Assembly: GCA_023411445.1 (NCBI GenBank)
Contig: JAEYOT010000586.1
Span: 1-16,080 of the forward strand
From: Pseudomonadota bacterium
Lineage (GTDB): Bacteria > Myxococcota_A > Polyangia > Polyangiales > Polyangiaceae
Direction of reading: 5' to 3'
DNA: 16,080 bases
The notes under the pieces were generated by a model that had not been told where the DNA came from, did no database searches, and worked only from the letters and a program-made list of their open reading frames with translations. The number at the start of each line of letters is the position of its first letter. Positions within the stretch are counted from its first letter, which is position 1. Shown piece by piece: positions 7,735-14,196 of this stretch. Both the position numbers and the translations under genes were made by a program.

Positions 7735-8786
7735 GGCTCCAACCAACGGTTGATCACGGCGGCCATGCGGTCCAGCGGCGCGACGGTGTCGACGACGCCG
7801 AGCTCCGCTGCGGCCTTGGGCATGCCGTACACCAGGCTGGAAGCTTTGTCTTGCGCCAGGGTGGAGCCGCCGGCGGCCTTGACCGCTGCCAGGCCCTTGG
7901 CGCCGTCCTTGCCCATCCCGGTCAAGACCACGCCGATGGTGCGCGCCCCGAAGCTCTGCGCGGCCGAAATGAGCGTGGGATCGGCCGCCGGGCGTACGCC
8001 GTGGACGGGCGCGTCCAGGCGGAGCTGAAAGCGCCCGGCGCGGTCCAGCAAAAGGTGGCTGCCGCCCGGCGCCAGGAAGGCGCCGCCCGCCTCTGCCGCG
8101 TCACCGGCGCCGGCTTCGCGCACCACAAAGCCGGCGGCTTCGCTGAGCTGCTCGGCGAGGGCGGCCGTGAAGCCATCCGGCATGTGCTGCACCAACACCA
8201 GCGCGGCTCGCAGCGGCAGCTTCAGCTGGGGCACGAGCCGCAGCAGTGCTTGCGGTCCGCCCGTGGAGCTGGCCACGACGATCAGCCGATGCTGTCCGGG
8301 CGCCGTCGGCGTGCGGCGTCGCGCCGGAGCTGCGACAGCGAGCGGCGGCTCCTCCGCGGGCTCGCGCGCGGTCAGCACGGAGACGTTGGCGGAAGCGGCG
8401 ATGAGCAGCTTGTCGATCAGCTGCTGCTTGGCGTCTCCCAGGTGCGCGCTGACCTCGCCGCTCGGCTTGGTCACGAAATCGACGGCGCCGGCGCCCAGAG
8501 CTTGCAGCGTCTCCTTGGCGCCATCGGTGGTGTGGGCGCTGAGCATCACCACCGGCACCGCTCGCTCCGCCAGGAGGGCGCGCGTCGTCTGCGCGCCGTT
8601 CATGCCTGGCATGTTGAAGTCCATCGTCACCACGTCCGGTCGCAGCGCGCGGCACTGGTCGAGCGCCTCCTCCCCGCTGGCCGCTGTACCTACGACCTCG
8701 AAGCGAGCATCACTCTCGAGCGCCCGCGTCACGACCTGCCGCATGAACGCGGAGTCGTCCGTGACCAGGACCCGAACACGGCTCAC
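7731..8786 (-). CDS. cheB: Chemotaxis response regulator protein-glutamate methylesterase CheB
   Basis: CheB removes methyl groups from (and deamidates) receptor glutamates during adaptation. All 351 residues are present. An N-terminal receiver domain has Asp10/Asp11, phospho-acceptor Asp56 in TMDFNMPGMNG, and Lys107. A linker (about 140-165) leads to the methylesterase domain with catalytic Ser174 (ASSTGGP), His201 (VQHMP) and Asp294 (TGMGKDGA). The start is a GTG at 8786 inside GTGA, overlapping the stop of the upstream gene by 4 bp; the gene end overlaps the MutS-like gene in the same way. No cheA, cheR, cheW or receptor gene lies in the window, so CheB here is separated from a chemotaxis cluster and its target is unknown. 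Confidence 0.93.
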   Translation of the reverse strand: MSRVRVLVTDDSAFMRQVVTRALESDARFEVVGTAASGEEALDQCRALRPDVVTMDFNMPGMNGAQTTRALLAERAVPVVMLSAHTTDGAKETLQALGAGAVDFVTKPSGEVSAHLGDAKQQLIDKLLIAASANVSVLTAREPAEEPPLAVAAPARRRTPTAPGQHRLIVVASSTGGPQALLRLVPQLKLPLRAALVLVQHMPDGFTAALAEQLSEAAGFVVREAGAGDAAEAGGAFLAPGGSHLLLDRAGRFQLRLDAPVHGVRPAADPTLISAAQSFGARTIGVVLTGMGKDGAKGLAAVKAAGGSTLAQDKASSLVYGMPKAAAELGVVDTVAPLDRMAAVINRWLEP

Positions 8787-9454
8787 TTTTCGAGCTTATC
8801 GACTTTCGTGAACTTCACCAGCAAGGTCGCGCCGACCATGGGCGACTCCGGCGTGCCGACCCGGCGCCGATCCACCACGTCTGCCACGCACTGCGCGGCT
8901 TCCTTGCTGATGTTCGTGCGCTTGGACACGCTCACGCCCTCGGCGATGCCCTTGCCGCGCACCAGGAAGCGCACGGAGACCTCGCCGGTCTTCCCGCTCA
9001 GCCCGCCGTTTTTCTGCACGCAGGCCGCGTAGCGGTCCTTGGGGGCACCCAGCTTGCCCACACCCAGCGTGCCCTCGTCGGCGGTGACGGGGCCGACCGT
9101 GACCTCGAGCTGTGCCTCCGCGCTCGCGTCCGTGCTCGGCTCGCTCTCGCTGGGGGCCTCCGTGGTGTCCGGCGTGGTGGAAGTGGGCGCGGTGGGCGCG
9201 TCCGCGCTGGGCTTGCTGGAGCTCACGCCGCCAGAGGGCTTGCCGGGCGTCGCGGCGGGCGTGGCGCGCAGCGCTTTGGCCTCTTCTTCCGAGATGCAGC
9301 GCACGACCATGCCCTTGCCGTTGCCGATGCGGCCCCACGCGCACGCGGGGTCGTACGGGTAGCGCTTGAGCAGCGCGTCTTCGGCTTCTGCGACCGCGAC
9401 CGCGCCCGTGGCGAGCGCGGCGAATCCGAGGAGGACGGCGATGGGGCGTTTCAT
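8783..9454 (-). CDS. Secreted protein with C-terminal AgmX/PglI-like (TonB-type) domain
   Basis: A 223-residue protein with an N-terminal signal sequence or anchor (Lys2, Arg3, then a hydrophobic stretch to about residue 24). A short conserved-looking region with Cys38 and Cys53 follows, then a Pro/Thr/Ser/Ala-rich linker (about 63-112). The C-terminal domain (about 118-216) has the AgmX/PglI layout: a first Cys (Cys145), GEVSVRFLVRGKGIAEGVSV, and a second Cys (Cys189) in AAQCVADVV. In myxobacteria this domain occurs in gliding-motility and envelope proteins; what it binds is not settled. The ATG has no Shine-Dalgarno, but a promoter-like pair is placed for a leaderless message. It is the first gene of the operon with cheB and the MutS-like gene. 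Confidence 0.68.
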   Translation of the reverse strand: MKRPIAVLLGFAALATGAVAVAEAEDALLKRYPYDPACAWGRIGNGKGMVVRCISEEEAKALRATPAATPGKPSGGVSSSKPSADAPTAPTSTTPDTTEAPSESEPSTDASAEAQLEVTVGPVTADEGTLGVGKLGAPKDRYAACVQKNGGLSGKTGEVSVRFLVRGKGIAEGVSVSKRTNISKEAAQCVADVVDRRRVGTPESPMVGATLLVKFTKVDKLEK

Positions 9455-9461
9455 GTGCGCG

Positions 9462-9490
9462 AATGTAACCCCTAGCCGGGCAGGGGTTAA
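9462..9490 (-). promoter_or_regulatory. Predicted promoter of the AgmX-cheB-mutS-like operon, overlapped by a palindrome
   Basis: On the - strand, TTAACC (9490-9485) and TACATT (9467-9462), each 4 of 6 matches to sigma-70 consensus, are 17 nt apart. The -10 ends 7 nt before the ATG, which predicts a leaderless transcript. The perfect inverted repeat TAACCCCT (9466-9473) and AGGGGTTA (9482-9489), with an 8-nt centre, covers nearly the whole -35 to -10 interval. That is where a dimeric repressor would bind. Confidence 0.45.
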
Positions 9491-9520
9491 AAAAGTGGCG
9501 GCTGTGACGAGGGCTGGGGC

Positions 9521-9536
9521 AAAAGTGCCAACTTTT
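9521..9536 (-). terminator. Hairpin just after the cyclase stop codon
   Basis: AAAAGT (9521-9526) and ACTTTT (9531-9536) form a perfect 6-bp stem with a 4-nt loop. On the - strand it begins 3 nt after the TAG stop of the cyclase gene, and its 3' arm ends in UUUU. This resembles a weak intrinsic terminator separating the cyclase gene from the next operon, but the stem is AU-rich. Confidence 0.35.
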
Positions 9537-9539
9537 CGG

Positions 9540-11297
9540 CTACTTGAAGCCCTGGAGCACGAACGCGCTCACCGGGTGGTCGATTCCCTTCAGCGTGATG
9601 CCGGTCATTTCCTCGACCTCCACGTCGTCCTTCACGCGCTCGTACAGGTCCGCGCTGAGCAGCACGCCGCCGAGCGGCGCTTTGGCTTCGTGGCGTTGCG
9701 CGCGATTGACCACATCCCCGATGCAGGTGTAGTCGCGGCGCACGAAGCGCGAGCCGATGTCCCCGCGCACGACCGTGCCGGCGTTGAGCCCAATGCGCAT
9801 CACGAGTGGGTGCCCATCGTTGCGCCGGGCGTTGTAGTCCTGCAGGGCCTTCTGCATGGCCCAGGCGGCGCGCGTGGCTCGCAGCGTGTGCGGCTCAGTC
9901 AGCTCGGGGCGATCTTCGAACACGGCCATGATCGCGTCGCCGATGAACTTGTCGATGTCTCCGCCATACTCGCGGATCTGGATGCAGAGCGCATCGAAGG
10001 ACTCGTTGAGGATCGCTACCACCTCGGCCGGCTTCATCTTCGAGCTCATGTTGGTGAAGCCGGAGATGTCGCTGAACAGCAGCGTGGCATCCACTTCCTT
10101 GGCGCGCACGTCCGCGAGCGAGCCGCTGCGCGCCAGCGCCTCCGCCGCCTCCACGGCGCCCTGGCTGGTGTACAGGCGGGAGGCCTCCTTGTAGCGAGCC
10201 AGCCGGCGCTCGGCGAGCACCCGCTCCACCAGCGCGATGCATTTGTCCGTACCGAACGGCTTGACCAAGTAGCTGTTCAAGCCCGCGGCGCGCATCTGCG
10301 CCTGATCGCGCTTGGTGTCGCGCGCGGTGAGCATCACGACCGGAATGTCTCGCGTCTGCTCGTTGCGACGCAGCGCGACGACCAGCTCGAAGCCGGTCAT
10401 GCGGGGCATGTCGTAGTCCGTGAGGATGAGCTCGGGCTTGCCGGCGAGCGCCTTGTCCAAGCCGTCCTGCCCGTCCACCGCCGTGGTCACTTGAAAGCCT
10501 TGGCGCTTGAGGCAGTCGGACACCAAGTGCCGGATGGCCGCCGAGTCATCCACCACCAGCAGGCGCTCCCGCTCGCTCAGCATCTTGCTGGCGAGGAGCG
10601 TTTGCAGGCGACTGACCAGCTCTTCCGGCACCACCGGCTTGACCAGGTAGTCGTCAGCGCCCAGGTCGAAGCCTCGCTCCAGGTCGCTGGCTTGGCCGAG
10701 CGAGGTGCAGATCACGACTGGGACGTGCGCGGTGCTCGGAGCTTGCTTCAGGCGTCGGCACAGCTCCCAGCCGTCCAGCTTGGGCATCTCCACGTCCGTC
10801 AAGACCAAGTCGAAGCGGCGCTCGGCCGCGAGTGCCAGCGCTTGCTCACCGTCCCACGCTTCCACCACCTCGTAGCCTTCCGCTTGCAGGATGGGCTTGG
10901 TGTGGCGGTGGATCAGATCGCTGTCGTCTACCAGCAAGACGGTCAGCGCGCTTTTGGCGGCAGCCTCCACGGCGGCCAAGAGCTCTCGTCCTTGAAAAGG
11001 AATCGCCAGCGCGCGAGTGAAGCCACCTTCGAGCGCCTGGCTGCAGTCCTTGCCGTCCAAGCCCAGGTAGATACTGCGGCTCGGAGCGAGCCCCGCGTCC
11101 TTCGCGAGCGCCAGCGCGGCGGCGCCGCGCGCTCCCGCGACTGCTGGAGCGAACAGCACGACCTCGGGTGCTGCGCCGAGCAGCTCGCGCAGCGCCGTGG
11201 GCTCGGGTGCCGTCACCAGCTCGTGACCGGCCGGCGCGAGCGCCCGCGCCACGAAATCCCTCAGCACGCCCGGCGGCGTGAGCAAACCGACCTGCAT
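9540..11297 (-). CDS. Class III nucleotide cyclase with three N-terminal receiver domains
   Basis: A 585-residue cytosolic signalling protein. Residues 1 to about 115 form a degenerate receiver-like domain with no acidic pair and no phospho-acceptor. Residues 118-235 are a full receiver (Asp124/Asp125, acceptor Asp168, Lys220). Residues 245-362 are a second full receiver (Asp250/Asp251, acceptor Asp294, Lys346). The cyclase domain spans about 400-580: metal-binding Asp410 (LFSDISGF) and Asp454 (KFIGD), plus Asn531 and Arg535 in GDVVNRAQR. Lys450 and Thr524 (YTCIGD) are the pair usual in bacterial adenylate cyclases, so cAMP is the likely product. The start is the ATG at 11297; the frame runs open to 12908, but that extension is antisense to two real genes. 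No partner histidine kinase is in the window. Confidence 0.9.
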   Translation of the reverse strand: MQVGLLTPPGVLRDFVARALAPAGHELVTAPEPTALRELLGAAPEVVLFAPAVAGARGAAALALAKDAGLAPSRSIYLGLDGKDCSQALEGGFTRALAIPFQGRELLAAVEAAAKSALTVLLVDDSDLIHRHTKPILQAEGYEVVEAWDGEQALALAAERRFDLVLTDVEMPKLDGWELCRRLKQAPSTAHVPVVICTSLGQASDLERGFDLGADDYLVKPVVPEELVSRLQTLLASKMLSERERLLVVDDSAAIRHLVSDCLKRQGFQVTTAVDGQDGLDKALAGKPELILTDYDMPRMTGFELVVALRRNEQTRDIPVVMLTARDTKRDQAQMRAAGLNSYLVKPFGTDKCIALVERVLAERRLARYKEASRLYTSQGAVEAAEALARSGSLADVRAKEVDATLLFSDISGFTNMSSKMKPAEVVAILNESFDALCIQIREYGGDIDKFIGDAIMAVFEDRPELTEPHTLRATRAAWAMQKALQDYNARRNDGHPLVMRIGLNAGTVVRGDIGSRFVRRDYTCIGDVVNRAQRHEAKAPLGGVLLSADLYERVKDDVEVEEMTGITLKGIDHPVSAFVLQGFK

Positions 11298-11305
11298 CGG
11301 CCCGC

Positions 11306-11311
11306 AGTATA
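11306..11311 (-). promoter_or_regulatory. -10 hexamer of the cyclase gene, predicted leaderless
   Basis: On the - strand TATACT (5 of 6 matches to TATAAT) ends 8 nt before the ATG at 11297, with no Shine-Dalgarno between. A start site 7-8 nt downstream of the -10 falls at the start codon. The -35 is weak (AAGACG with an 18-nt spacer, 3 of 6). It lies in the 69-bp gap shared with the divergent DUF4380 gene. Confidence 0.45.
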
Positions 11312-11366
11312 GCGAGCGCGTTGGGCACGCGTCTTTACATTGGGGGCGAGGCGTACGCTGCACCCG

Positions 11367-12431
11367 ATGTGGTACCGCCTCCGGCCCCACGCTGCCGTTT
11401 TCTGGCTCTTGGCTTGCGGTGAAGCGCAATCCCCGCCGAGCGGCGGGCTCCCCGGACCCGCCCCGGGTGGTGTGGGCGGCTCCGCAGGGCCCGTTGGAGC
11501 GGCGGGCGGAGGGACCTCGCTTGCCGGTCAGGCGGGCGCCATGTCGGGCGGAAATGGTGGTACGGGAGGCGCCCAAAACATGGTGACGCTGAAGGGCCCG
11601 ATCGATCGCGGTGATGGCAAGCTGGTGCTCGAGCTCGGCTCGACACGGCTCACGGTGACTCCCGAGCATGGTGGTCGGATCACCTCGCTGCGCTACGCCG
11701 AGCAAGAGCTGCTCACGTCCACGGGCGCGGCCAACTTCGAGGATGCGTTCGGCTCCACCTTCTGGCCCAGCCCACAGCGGTGGGAATGGCCGCCGCCACC
11801 CGAGTTGGACACCGAACCCTACGAGGTCACCATCGATCCGGCTGGCAGCATCACGCTGGTGAGCAAGCCGCACGAGGGCACGCAGCTGCGCGTGACCAAG
11901 ACGCTTCGCGCGGACCTGACGCGCGAGGCGCTGGAGCTCACCTACGCGATGACGAACATCGGCAGCGAGCCGGTGAGCTGGGCGCCCTGGGAGATCACGC
12001 GCATGCCCGCGGACGGGCTCGCGTTCTGGCCTAGCGGCGGCGCGCCGTTCGGCGACAAACCGCTCGCCTTCCAGGACGCTCACGGTCATACCTGGTGCCG
12101 TCCGAGCGCCACGGAAGGGGAGGGCAAGCTGTTCGCTGACGGCGGCGCCGGTGGCTACCTGGCCTACGCCCTCGGGCAGTACATCCTCATCAAACAGTTC
12201 ACGGACCTCCCGGCGTCTCAGGCTGCGCCGGGCGAGGCCGAGGTCGAGATCTACGTCAACGAGCACCACGACTACGCGGAGATCGAGAACCAGGGCGCCT
12301 ACGTGGCCATCGCCCCCGGCGCTACCACGGCGTGGAAGGTGGTGTGGTACGTCCGCGCGCTGCCGTCCGGCACCAGCGCCGCGGAGCCGCATGCGGATTT
12401 GGTTGCATTCGTGACGCGGACGCTTCAGTAG
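11367..12431 (+). CDS. DUF4380 family lipoprotein (aldose-epimerase-like beta-sandwich)
   Basis: A 354-residue predicted lipoprotein. The signal MWYRLRPHAAVFWLLAC ends in the lipobox LLAC (Cys17). A Gly/Ala-rich linker follows (about 25-70), as is common in myxobacterial surface lipoproteins. The rest matches DUF4380: a TVTPEHGGRITSLRY segment, then FGSTFWPSPQRWEWPPPPELD, then strands typical of the galactose-mutarotase-like fold, and WAPWEITRM. Such proteins probably bind or act on sugars outside the cell, but activity is unproven and I identify no catalytic pair. An in-frame TTG at 11340 would add nine residues before the signal; the ATG gives a normal lipoprotein signal. The gene is divergent from the cyclase gene, with a 69-bp gap. 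Confidence 0.78.
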   Translation: MWYRLRPHAAVFWLLACGEAQSPPSGGLPGPAPGGVGGSAGPVGAAGGGTSLAGQAGAMSGGNGGTGGAQNMVTLKGPIDRGDGKLVLELGSTRLTVTPEHGGRITSLRYAEQELLTSTGAANFEDAFGSTFWPSPQRWEWPPPPELDTEPYEVTIDPAGSITLVSKPHEGTQLRVTKTLRADLTREALELTYAMTNIGSEPVSWAPWEITRMPADGLAFWPSGGAPFGDKPLAFQDAHGHTWCRPSATEGEGKLFADGGAGGYLAYALGQYILIKQFTDLPASQAAPGEAEVEIYVNEHHDYAEIENQGAYVAIAPGATTAWKVVWYVRALPSGTSAAEPHADLVAFVTRTLQ

Positions 12432-12485
12432 TTCGGCCCCTCCGTCGCGCCAGCCGTCGGGCCGCGCCATAGCCGTAATAACAGA

Positions 12486-13718
12486 GTGGTCGCTCCTGCT
12501 CCTCGATCTGCCGCTGCCGAAGCGGTGCTCACCTTTCTGGAAAGCGTCGGACGCCGCTCCGAGGCTGAGTTCTACCTGCGGATGTTTCACCAGCTCCCGA
12601 AAGAGAGCTTCGCGGTGATCGTCCCGGGCGGGCCTGTGGTGCGCTCGGCGCTCGGCTCGATCGTGGAGCAGCTGCGCTTCCTCGCTGACTTGGGTTTGTA
12701 CACCACAGTGGTGCTCGGCTTGTTCGATCCGGACACGGGCGCGACCAGCTCGGAGCGGCTGTGCAAGCGCTTGCCAGCGTCCTCCCTGTCGCCGAGCCCG
12801 CACGAAATGTCCGAGCCGGGCTTGGTGGACGCGGTGCGTGACGAGCTGCGCCGTGAGCGCATCCCCGTGCTGCACTTCCGTAAGGACGAGGCGGAGACGC
12901 TCGAGCAACGCTTGGTGCAGCTCGCGAGCTTGTCGCGCCAGCTCGGCACTCGCAAGCTAGCGCTGCTCCGACGCCGCGGCGGCTTTCGTCCGCTCGCTGG
13001 GAAGCGCGCGGACGCTCAGTTGAGCGTGGCGGAGGGTCGCATCTCCATCATCAACCTGACGACCGATCGAGCACGCATCGCGCCCGGCACCCTGTCCAAG
13101 CGCGACACGGAGCTGCTCACCTCGAGTGACCGCCTGATCGAGCTGGCGGAGCCGACGCCGCTCCTCATCAGCATCACGTCACCGCTCAACCTGCTGAAAG
13201 AGCTCTTCACCGTGAAGGGCGCAGGCACGCTGATCAAGCGCGGCAGCGCCGTCGAGCGCCACGAGAGCTACGCCACGCTGGACGTTCCGCGGCTGAAGCG
13301 CTTGCTGGAGACGGCGTTCGGCAAAGAGCTCTCTGCCAGCTTCTTCGATGTGCCGCCGCTCGCCGTCTACGTGGATCCCTCGTATCGCGGCGCCGCCATC
13401 GTGCACCAAGCCTATCCGGCACCCTACCTGAGCAAGTTCGCGGTGCTGCCCGAAGCGCAAGGTGAAGGCATCGGGCGCGACATCTGGGACGTCCTGATCC
13501 GCCATCACGCCGAGCTGTACTGGCGTAGCCGGATCGATAACCCGATCGCATCCTGGTACGTCAGTGTGTGCGATGCGATGGTGCGTCGATCGCCCTGGCA
13601 GGTGTACGTGCGCGGGATTCCGGTCGAGCTCATCCCGGAAGCCGTGGCGCAGGCCGAAGCACGCACGGCGGACTTCGCGAGCCCCGGTGACGGCGGCGCC
13701 GCTGCGCAGCGCTCCTGA
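12486..13718 (+). CDS. N-acetylglutamate synthase, kinase-like domain plus NAT acetyltransferase domain (kinase site degenerate)
   Basis: A 410-residue protein with the architecture of the Xanthomonas/vertebrate-type NAGS(-K): an amino-acid-kinase domain (about 40-240) followed by a NAT-type GNAT domain (about 245-390). It would make N-acetylglutamate from acetyl-CoA and glutamate, the first arginine step. The NAT domain is clear: YLSKFAVLPEAQGEGIGRDIW (from about residue 315; AcCoA loop QGEGIG), then ELYWRSRIDNP and WQVYVRG. The kinase domain looks dead: the family KxGG motif reads VPGG (Pro47-Gly48-Gly49), and the HGxG loop is replaced by VLGLFDPD near residue 78. A separate kinase would then be needed. 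The GTG start fits the family N-terminus (LTFLESVGRRSEAEFYLRMF). Automatic annotation may mislabel it acetylglutamate kinase. Confidence 0.82.
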   Translation: MVAPAPRSAAAEAVLTFLESVGRRSEAEFYLRMFHQLPKESFAVIVPGGPVVRSALGSIVEQLRFLADLGLYTTVVLGLFDPDTGATSSERLCKRLPASSLSPSPHEMSEPGLVDAVRDELRRERIPVLHFRKDEAETLEQRLVQLASLSRQLGTRKLALLRRRGGFRPLAGKRADAQLSVAEGRISIINLTTDRARIAPGTLSKRDTELLTSSDRLIELAEPTPLLISITSPLNLLKELFTVKGAGTLIKRGSAVERHESYATLDVPRLKRLLETAFGKELSASFFDVPPLAVYVDPSYRGAAIVHQAYPAPYLSKFAVLPEAQGEGIGRDIWDVLIRHHAELYWRSRIDNPIASWYVSVCDAMVRRSPWQVYVRGIPVELIPEAVAQAEARTADFASPGDGGAAAQRS

Positions 13719-13815
13719 CCAGACAGAAGGCCTGTCGCGGCCGCCATGGTTTCGCTCGGAGCGGACGGCCGATCATTTTGCCGGCGTCGAGCTGTAGACC
13801 ACTGGGTAAGAGCGC

Positions 13816-13821
13816 TACAAT
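13816..13821 (+). promoter_or_regulatory. -10 hexamer of the small membrane protein gene, predicted leaderless
   Basis: TACAAT (5 of 6 matches to TATAAT) ends 9 nt before the GTG at 13831. Upstream at a 17-nt spacing is TGTAGA, a weak -35 (3 of 6). The expected transcription start is within about 3 nt of the start codon and no Shine-Dalgarno is present. Confidence 0.45.
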
Positions 13822-13830
13822 TCAGGGGCC

Positions 13831-14181
13831 GTGTTCTACTTATTCCTGCTCGGTGTAGCTGCCGCTGGCGGTGCCATCTACCTCTTGCTCATCGCCTTCG
13901 GGCTGTTCCCGGGGCTGAAAGAAGAGCGCATCGGTGTGCTGGAGCCGCTGCCGGCCAACCTTGGTCAGTGGCAGACGGACGTAGACAGCGACGCCGGTCG
14001 CGCTGCGACGCACGCGGGGCAAAAACGTGAGGTGCGCTTCTTGTTCGAAGAGGGTGGCCTGTTCAGCTCCGGCAAGCTGCTTCGTCAAGCGCGCCTGCGC
14101 GACGCAACGACCAACGAAATCTTGCAGATCTTGCCGGACGAAGTGATCAAGCGGAAGCGCATCCGCCGCCGCTCGGAGTAG
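13831..14181 (+). CDS. Small single-pass membrane protein of unknown function
   Basis: A 116-residue protein with one N-terminal membrane segment (about residues 2-27, FYLFLLGVAAAGGAIYLLLIAFGLF). A hydrophilic, probably cytosolic domain follows, ending in a strongly basic tail (IKRKRIRRRSE). I recognise no family or catalytic motif. The start is a GTG; the transmembrane stretch begins at once, so a later start is unlikely. It lies 112 bp after the NAGS gene with its own promoter-like hexamer, so it is probably a separate unit. It ends 15 bp from the convergent desaturase gene. Confidence 0.65.
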   Translation: MFYLFLLGVAAAGGAIYLLLIAFGLFPGLKEERIGVLEPLPANLGQWQTDVDSDAGRAATHAGQKREVRFLFEEGGLFSSGKLLRQARLRDATTNEILQILPDEVIKRKRIRRRSE

Positions 14182-14194
14182 GCGCCGAGGCGGC
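14165..14194. terminator. Hairpin spanning the junction of convergent genes
   Basis: GCCGCC-gc-TCGG (14165-14176) pairs with CCGAGGCGGC (14185-14194): ten base pairs with a 2-nt bulge and an 8-nt loop that contains the TAG stop of the small membrane protein gene. The desaturase stop is at 14197, so the structure sits where both transcripts end. No U-tract follows. Confidence 0.4.
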
Positions 14195-14196
14195 TC

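Noticed and set aside
7851..9032. 393-codon + strand open frame opposite cheB
   Set aside because: Shadow of cheB, whose catalytic motifs are all intact on the - strand.
9466..9489. Palindrome near 9480 as an intrinsic terminator
   Set aside because: In the + direction it is followed by A residues, and in the - direction the T-run precedes the stem, so neither strand gives stem then U-tract.
9366..11312. 648-codon + strand open frame opposite the cyclase gene
   Set aside because: His/Arg/Gln-rich translation without recognisable motifs; it mirrors the codon bias of the well-supported cyclase gene on the other strand.
11298..12908. Open frame extending the cyclase gene upstream on the - strand (537 additional codons)
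   Set aside because: It is antisense to the DUF4380 lipoprotein and NAGS genes, has Arg/His-rich composition without domains, and the ATG at 11297 has a well-placed -10 hexamer.
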